Source: an uncultured Geobacter sp. (GTDB taxonomy: Bacteria > Desulfobacterota > Desulfuromonadia > Geobacterales > CAIOGM01). From it: DNA of 64,000 nt. The stretch covers positions 1-64,000 of the forward strand of contig CAIOGM010000153.1 of NCBI GenBank assembly GCA_903857795.1. Direction: 5' to 3'. A program made the translations under genes and the position numbers. The notes below the pieces were generated by a model that was given only the letters and a program-made list of their open reading frames with translations, had not been told where the DNA came from and did no database searches. Of the stretch, positions 59,859-64,000 are shown piece after piece; position 1 is the stretch's first letter, and each line of letters begins with the position of its first letter.

Positions 59859-59894
59859 AAGGAAAGGCTCCCATATAACCGGGAGCCTTTCCTT
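59859..59894. terminator. 14-bp perfect hairpin
   Basis: AAGGAAAGGCTCCC and GGGAGCCTTTCCTT around an eight-base loop, ending ten bases after the stop of the small minus-strand gene at 59905. T-tract weak (GTTTT on the plus side). Probable terminator for that gene. Confidence 0.6.
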
Positions 59895-59904
59895 GTTTTG
59901 GGGG

Positions 59905-60066
59905 CTATTTGTCTGCAGGCAGCGCCAGCAGACCGTGCTCAACCATGGTTCGCATTGCGTTTATCCAATCTGCTGATGATCCGGTCCGGAGATCCGGTAT
60001 CCAGCCCTTGGCCTTAAGTCGCTGCAGCGTTTCATATTCTGCGTGGTCTAGTGAAGTGGGTTCCAT
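59905..60066 (-). CDS. Small protein of unknown function
   Basis: 53 residues from the ATG at 60066, eight bases after AGGAGG; a longer frame from 60132 lacks a site. Sequence MEPTSLDHAEYETLQRLKAK, then GWIPDLRTGSSADWINAM and MVEHGLLALPADK, is soluble and helical. Good ribosome-binding site and following hairpin make it a likely real gene. No family recognised. Confidence 0.5.
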   Translation of the reverse strand: MEPTSLDHAEYETLQRLKAKGWIPDLRTGSSADWINAMRTMVEHGLLALPADK

Positions 60067-60261
60067 AAGGTTGTCCTCCTGATCTGAGATAGCAACGCAT
60101 GATGAGTAACACACCTTTCCTTGAAACGCCAACTAAAAATTAAAAAATACTAAGAAAATTTACGGGTTGGTCGGGAGGTTTGATGCGCCTTGCGGACGTA
60201 TCCCCTTCGGTCCATTTAGGTGATTCGAGACAATAAATCTACCATTGACATGGTCATGGTT

Positions 60262-60490
60262 TTGTAGGGGCGACGCATGCGTCGCCCTGTCGCCATCACC
60301 ATCATCGCCGACACATCACCATACCACAAACCATCGTCACGGGCCATGTCGCCGGATGTTCCGTCAAGGGCGACGCATGCGTCGCCCTGTCGCCATCACC
60401 ATCATCGCCGACACATCGCCATACCACAAACCATCGTCACGGGCCATGTCGCCGGATGTTCCGTCAAGGGCGACGCATGCGTCGCCCCTA
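60262..60490. repeat. 100-bp tandem duplication with GTAGGGGC-type palindrome ends
   Basis: Unit 60271-60370 is repeated at 60371-60470 with one mismatch (60318 versus 60418), and the first 20 bases recur at 60471. Each unit begins with the palindrome GGGCGACGCATGCGTCGCCC; the outer ends read GTAGGGGCGACG and GTCGCCCCTAC, so the whole block is bounded like the other dispersed palindromes here. The region 60133-60261 shows no gene. No protein appears to be encoded in the block. Confidence 0.85.
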
Positions 60491-60540
60491 CGATGATGTC
60501 GATACGTTTGATGATGGGGCATTTATTATTGCAAATCATC

Positions 60541-61476
60541 TTACTGTCCCGTAGCGGACGTTGCGGGCTCATCAACTTTAGGCTCTGCCACAGTACTTCT
60601 TTCGGCGCTTCCGGCAGACCCTTCCTGTGAGGTAGGTTCACTTCCTGGTTCAGGCCGGACGGCGCTGCTAACGTTTTGGAATGCCTCTTCTTTCTTGATG
60701 CTCTCGTCCACCTTCCGCTGCAATCCTGCAATATTCGGCGTCTCCGCCACTGCCCGCCGGTACTCCTCCTCCGACAGCACCCCCCGTTTCCGCAGAAGCT
60801 TCAGGATCATTTCCGAACGGTGCATCACCTTGTCGATATCCCGATAGGGGTTGTACGCCACCCGTGGACCCGGAAGCATGGCGGCCAGGAATGAGCACTC
60901 CCGCGGGGTGAGGGCCGAGGCAGGCTTGTTGAAGTAGTACCGGGCGCCATGGCCGATGCCGTAGACCATGGGCCCCAACTCCACCACGTTCAGGTAGAGC
61001 TCCAGGATGCGCCCCTTGGTCAACTCCTGCTCCATCCGTTTGGCCAGGATGAGCTCGCGGACTTTCCGGCTGAGGCTCTTCTCCCGGGAGAGGAAGAGGT
61101 TCTTGGCGGTCTGCTGGGTGATGGTGGAGGCCCCCCGGGCCAGTGACTGCTGCTCCAGGTCGTACTGGATTGCCTTCTTGATCGCCTTGACGTCGATCCC
61201 CTCGTGCCGGTAGAAGTTGGCGTCTTCCGCCAGGATCACCGACCATTTCATCTCGGCGGGGATGCTCTTACCCCCGACCCAGGAAGGGTTTTTCGGGCCG
61301 ACCACCAGGGGATGAAAGTTCCCTTGCCAGTCTTTGACCTGGATGGTCATGCTGAAGGAGCGCTTCTTGAGCGGGGTCACCGAAGGGAGGGAGACGAAGG
61401 CGAAGCCAATGATGCCGCCGGCAATGGTCAGCAGGATGAGGAGGAGCAGGAGGAGTCGTTTGAAGGCAGCGGACAT
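60541..61476 (-). CDS. mtgA: Monofunctional peptidoglycan glycosyltransferase (GT51)
   Basis: 311 residues. One N-terminal membrane anchor (RLLLLLLILLTIAGGIIGFAF), then the GT51 motifs: catalytic Glu84 in AEDANFYRHEG, GASTITQQTAKNLFLS, KVRELILAKRMEQELTK, ILELYLNVVELGP, and YFNKPASALTPRE. It polymerises lipid II into glycan strands on the periplasmic side. There is no transpeptidase domain. The extra C-terminal 60 residues are Ser/Pro/Glu-rich and low complexity. Last gene of a run with the PIG-L, S66 peptidase and pdxA genes. Confidence 0.92.
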   Translation of the reverse strand: MSAAFKRLLLLLLILLTIAGGIIGFAFVSLPSVTPLKKRSFSMTIQVKDWQGNFHPLVVGPKNPSWVGGKSIPAEMKWSVILAEDANFYRHEGIDVKAIKKAIQYDLEQQSLARGASTITQQTAKNLFLSREKSLSRKVRELILAKRMEQELTKGRILELYLNVVELGPMVYGIGHGARYYFNKPASALTPRECSFLAAMLPGPRVAYNPYRDIDKVMHRSEMILKLLRKRGVLSEEEYRRAVAETPNIAGLQRKVDESIKKEEAFQNVSSAVRPEPGSEPTSQEGSAGSAERSTVAEPKVDEPATSATGQ

Positions 61477-61488
61477 GGGGACTGTTCC

Positions 61489-62520
61489 TTACTGAGCAGC
61501 AAGATTGATGACGGCGGGGGTGGCGGGGAGGAGTGCCGCCCGCACCGGGTCGGGAGGAAAGCGGGCAAAGAGCTGATCCAGCCCTTCCCGTTCAGAGAGG
61601 CTATCCAGTCGTCTGATGAGATCTATCCCGTGGTAACCGGGGAGGAGGGCGACGTTGACCCGGGCGTTGAACCAGAGCGGGTGTGAACTCTGGCTTTGAT
61701 AGAACGAGGTCGCTCCACGCCAGTACGCCTCGTAGGTCATCCCCAGTACCGCTGAATAGAGCGACCGGTCGAACCGGAGGTCACCGCTCTGGGGGTGCCA
61801 TGACTCCTGCCACCAGCCATGCTCCCGGATGCCGTAGAGTGCGGGGCGGGATCTGCCGGCCAGGTCGAATCGCCCTCCCTGCCAGAGATCACGGACGATA
61901 CGCCCCAGCCCGAAGTGCTGAGGATGGGCCCAGCTCTCGTCCGGATTGAGGGTGATGATGAGGTCGGGCCGGACTGCGTCGACGGCGGTGATGAGCCGCG
62001 CCGTCAGGAGTTCCCGGTTCCACCCGGTGACGCCGTTGTCCCAGCTGTCTTCGAAGTCGGAGCGCTCCGGGTCGGAGAGGAAGAAGAGCGAGGTCACCCC
62101 GTGTCGGCCGCAACTGGCCAGGAATTCCTGGCGCCGTTGCCGGGCCAGCTCCGGGTGAGTGAGGATCTCTTTCACTCGGGGGCCGTCGGGGGGGACGGTG
62201 AGCCAGGTTCCGGGGCCGGGCTCCTTTTCCATGAGGATATCACCTTCGGCCGGGAGGTAAGCGGGCCTGATCCCCTGAACCACCTGACCGTTCTCGCCGT
62301 TGGTCACCAGGGCGACGCTTACCAGCCACCCCCGCTCGCGGAAGCGCCCCAGGGTGAACATGCTCTCGTCGTCGGGATGGGCGGTGATGAGCAGGACCCG
62401 TACCGTCCCGGTTGGGACGACGGTGGTGTCACTGCTGCAGGAGAAACAGGTGAGGAGGAGCCCCATGAGGCCGATGACGGAGCAGAGCCGTCGGGTAGAG
62501 CTAACGAGGTTTCGGTCCAT
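61489..62520 (-). CDS. PIG-L (LmbE-like) family deacetylase lipoprotein
   Basis: 343 residues. Signal peptide with lipobox-like LLTCFSC (Cys about 25-28). Metal-binding AHPDDESM (H48, D50, D51) and later DESWAHPQHFG supply the zinc ligands of the LmbE/PIG-L fold, which removes acetyl groups from N-acetylglucosamine-type sugars. Export plus a peptidoglycan neighbour suggest action on cell-wall or surface glycans (inference). Confidence 0.85.
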   Translation of the reverse strand: MDRNLVSSTRRLCSVIGLMGLLLTCFSCSSDTTVVPTGTVRVLLITAHPDDESMFTLGRFRERGWLVSVALVTNGENGQVVQGIRPAYLPAEGDILMEKEPGPGTWLTVPPDGPRVKEILTHPELARQRRQEFLASCGRHGVTSLFFLSDPERSDFEDSWDNGVTGWNRELLTARLITAVDAVRPDLIITLNPDESWAHPQHFGLGRIVRDLWQGGRFDLAGRSRPALYGIREHGWWQESWHPQSGDLRFDRSLYSAVLGMTYEAYWRGATSFYQSQSSHPLWFNARVNVALLPGYHGIDLIRRLDSLSEREGLDQLFARFPPDPVRAALLPATPAVINLAAQ

Positions 62521-62530
62521 GGGGCCCCTT

Positions 62531-63703
62531 TTAGCGAAGCTGCTGGGTGAGTGACCGTTGGGTCAGGGAGTAGGTGAGAGTCGCCAGCGCGCCGTTAACG
62601 AGGATCAGCTGGGGGGGGAGGTGGCCGATGTCCATGTCATAGATGACCGGGATGGTCAGGTCGCCGAGAGCGTCCAGCAGGGCGTCCCGTGGGGTGAACT
62701 CCCTGAGGTTTTCCGCCGCGGTCCGTCCGATGAGCAGCGCCTTGACCTGGCGGAACCATCCTGCCAGCCTGAGATGGTGGAGCATCCGGCAGTACTGGGC
62801 GGGGTTGAAGTCGCAGTTATCCAGGTAGAAGAGGAGCCCCTCGGGGGCATAACTTTTACCGAAGCTCTCCAGGTCGCCGTAGGGGGTTCCGGGCAACATC
62901 CCGATGACGTCGAGGGTCCCCCCGATCAGCCGTCCGGAGGCGGTAACCATGTAGTCGGGCTCGTTCTCATGCCCCAGGCAGTTCCAGCGCACCGGCTCGG
63001 TCCGGTTGAAGGAGGTGGCGGTGGGGTTCTTCTCCCAGTCGACGTCGCTCTTCTGATAGAGGTCGGCTGCCTGCTGGGTGAAGGTGGCGCCGGCCGGCAG
63101 GCGTGCTACGTCTCCCCACCAGGCAAGGGACGGGGCCGTCGGGCGGATGGGGGACTCCAGCAGGTTGCTGCCGTGCATACAGGCTATTCCGGTGAGAAGC
63201 GTGTAGGGAAGCATAAAGGTCGCCAGGTCAGAGTAGCCGATGAGCCATTTGGGCGTATACCCCGCCAGTTTGTCGAACTCCAGGTGCGGGAAGAGATCGA
63301 TGAGCAGTTCGCCACCCCAGGGGGGGATGATGGCGGCTATTGAATCATCCTGCAGCATGGCGGTCAGCTCCCTGGCCCGGTCCGGCGCCGGGGCGCTCAC
63401 GATGGCCTCACTCCGGAGACACTCACCCAGGCGGAGTTCATAGCCGAGTTGCCGCAGGGAGTTCAGGCAGAAGAGCAGCCGGGGCTCCAGCGTGGGGCCG
63501 ACCCCTGCCGACGGCGCCGTGATGCCGATGACATCCCCTTTCCGGAGCGGGCGGGGGTAGCGGATGGCCGAGGTCGAAGGCCAGGCGTCCGAGGCGCAGC
63601 CTGCTGCGCCGGTCATGGCGGTGACCCCTGCCAGAGCTGCCGCCTTAAGGAAATCACGGCGGCCTATCTCTTCGTGTCGTAACGCCTTATCCACGAGACT
63701 CAT
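62531..63703 (-). CDS. S66-family (LD-carboxypeptidase/MccF-like) exported protein
   Basis: 390 residues from the ATG at 63703 (GAGGAGG upstream). Twin-arginine-type signal RRDFLKAAALAG with a lipobox-like TGAAGC. S66 fold segments: RKGDVIGITAPSAG, GGTLDVIGMLPGTPYGDL and DMDIGHLPPQLILVNG. Where LD-carboxypeptidases usually carry GGYGS with the nucleophile Ser, this protein has PPWGGELLID, the PPWGGE version seen in a large MccF-like branch; I cannot place a canonical nucleophile. It may trim muropeptides or other peptides, or lack activity. Confidence 0.78.
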   Translation of the reverse strand: MSLVDKALRHEEIGRRDFLKAAALAGVTAMTGAAGCASDAWPSTSAIRYPRPLRKGDVIGITAPSAGVGPTLEPRLLFCLNSLRQLGYELRLGECLRSEAIVSAPAPDRARELTAMLQDDSIAAIIPPWGGELLIDLFPHLEFDKLAGYTPKWLIGYSDLATFMLPYTLLTGIACMHGSNLLESPIRPTAPSLAWWGDVARLPAGATFTQQAADLYQKSDVDWEKNPTATSFNRTEPVRWNCLGHENEPDYMVTASGRLIGGTLDVIGMLPGTPYGDLESFGKSYAPEGLLFYLDNCDFNPAQYCRMLHHLRLAGWFRQVKALLIGRTAAENLREFTPRDALLDALGDLTIPVIYDMDIGHLPPQLILVNGALATLTYSLTQRSLTQQLR

Positions 63704-63716
63704 GGCTGTTGCCTCC

Positions 63717-64000
63717 TCAGATTGACTCTCTCCTGACCCGCGCCATCTCCGCCGCCATCCTGATCGCCGCCGCCATGCTGGCGTCCGAGGCTCTGCCGGT
63801 ACCGGCCAGGTTGTAGGCTGTGCCGTGATCCACCGAGGTCCGGATGAGGGGGAGCCCCAGGGTGACGTTGACCCCGTCATCGAAGTGAAGGAGCTTCAGC
63901 GGGATGAGCCCTTGGTCGTGGTACATGCAGACTACGGCATCGTACTCTCCCTGCGCCGCGAAGTGAAAGAGGGTGTCGGCTGAAAAGGGGCCGGTGGCGT
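63717..64000 (-). CDS. pdxA: 4-hydroxythreonine-4-phosphate dehydrogenase PdxA, C-terminal part
   Basis: The frame is open to the right window edge, so the N-terminal two thirds are missing. Visible: [20 protein letters not shown], then [39 protein letters not shown] and [13 protein letters not shown], the metal- and substrate-binding end of PdxA in pyridoxal phosphate synthesis. Stop lies 13 bp before the S66 gene, so they share a transcript. Confidence 0.95.
   Translation of the reverse strand, partial: ATGPFSADTLFHFAAQGEYDAVVCMYHDQGLIPLKLLHFDDGVNVTLGLPLIRTSVDHGTAYNLAGTGRASDASMAAAIRMAAEMARVRRESI

Noticed and set aside
60262-60490. Possible CRISPR or coding repeat
   Set aside because: The 100-bp units are direct tandem copies without spacers, and the open frames through them have no start signals or homology.
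1-64000. tRNA or rRNA genes
   Set aside because: Scanning by eye found no cloverleaf with GTTCGANTC-type arms in context and no rRNA segments; a tRNAscan-SE run would be decisive.

Overview
This 64 kb window is GC-rich, densely coding chromosomal DNA that looks like a member of the Geobacteraceae (Desulfuromonadia, formerly Deltaproteobacteria). The grounds are a 12-haem c-type cytochrome, a hya-type membrane-bound NiFe hydrogenase operon, several large PAS hybrid histidine kinases, exported proteins with Geobacter-style domains, a GEMM-family riboswitch of the Geobacter 3',3'-cGAMP type, and a Dnmt2 homologue. No rRNA or tRNA gene was recognised. The species cannot be fixed from the sequence alone.

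Layout. 1-5 kb is an accessory patch: the end of an AbiEii-type toxin gene, a wrecked type I restriction locus (the hsdR start joined to the end of a YgjP-like metallopeptidase), a flavodoxin-fold oxidoreductase, two small exported proteins and a hipBA toxin-antitoxin pair. 5.1-12.9 kb is a minus-strand run starting with RNase E/G, followed by an outer-membrane barrel, an EF-hand membrane protein, a B12-binding radical SAM protein and a PagL-like lipid A deacylase. 13.2-16.7 kb holds three exported proteins: a lipoprotein, a papain-like protease and a DUF1566 lipoprotein. 16.7-19 kb has phage-tail-type debris, a BrnT-like toxin cut by an amber codon, dispersed palindromes and the Dnmt2 gene. 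19-21.8 kb has a small zinc-ribbon membrane protein, an NlpC/P60 peptidase and an outer-membrane protein.

22-24 kb is rpsF-rpsR-DUF2232-rplI, followed by a large SNF2 helicase and the 12-haem cytochrome. On the minus strand come nadA, a gamma carbonic anhydrase, a hybrid kinase and a YkgJ protein; on the plus strand rplM-rpsI, argC and an MFS transporter. selB, a nitroreductase and a patatin lipoprotein run minus toward the hydrogenase operon (40.4-44.6 kb). 44.5-58 kb has an unknown protein, a two-gene exported metalloprotease unit with a CFI-box C-terminus, ppc, a riboswitch-controlled fibronectin-type exported protein, an RhlB-like helicase and two signalling kinases. 58-64 kb has an FKBP isomerase, two small conserved genes, repeats, and a minus-strand run of pdxA (partial), an S66 peptidase, a PIG-L deacetylase and a GT51 glycosyltransferase.

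The most interesting items are: (1) the riboswitch at about 51.35-51.46 kb with an intrinsic terminator, ahead of an exported protein gene; (2) the Dnmt2 homologue at 17.9-18.8 kb; (3) the hydrogenase small subunit with Asp in place of a proximal-cluster Cys, plus an intrinsic terminator inside its operon; (4) a 21-bp tandem palindromic array supplying the stop codons of two convergent genes; and (5) recent-looking gene decay in the restriction and toxin-antitoxin loci.
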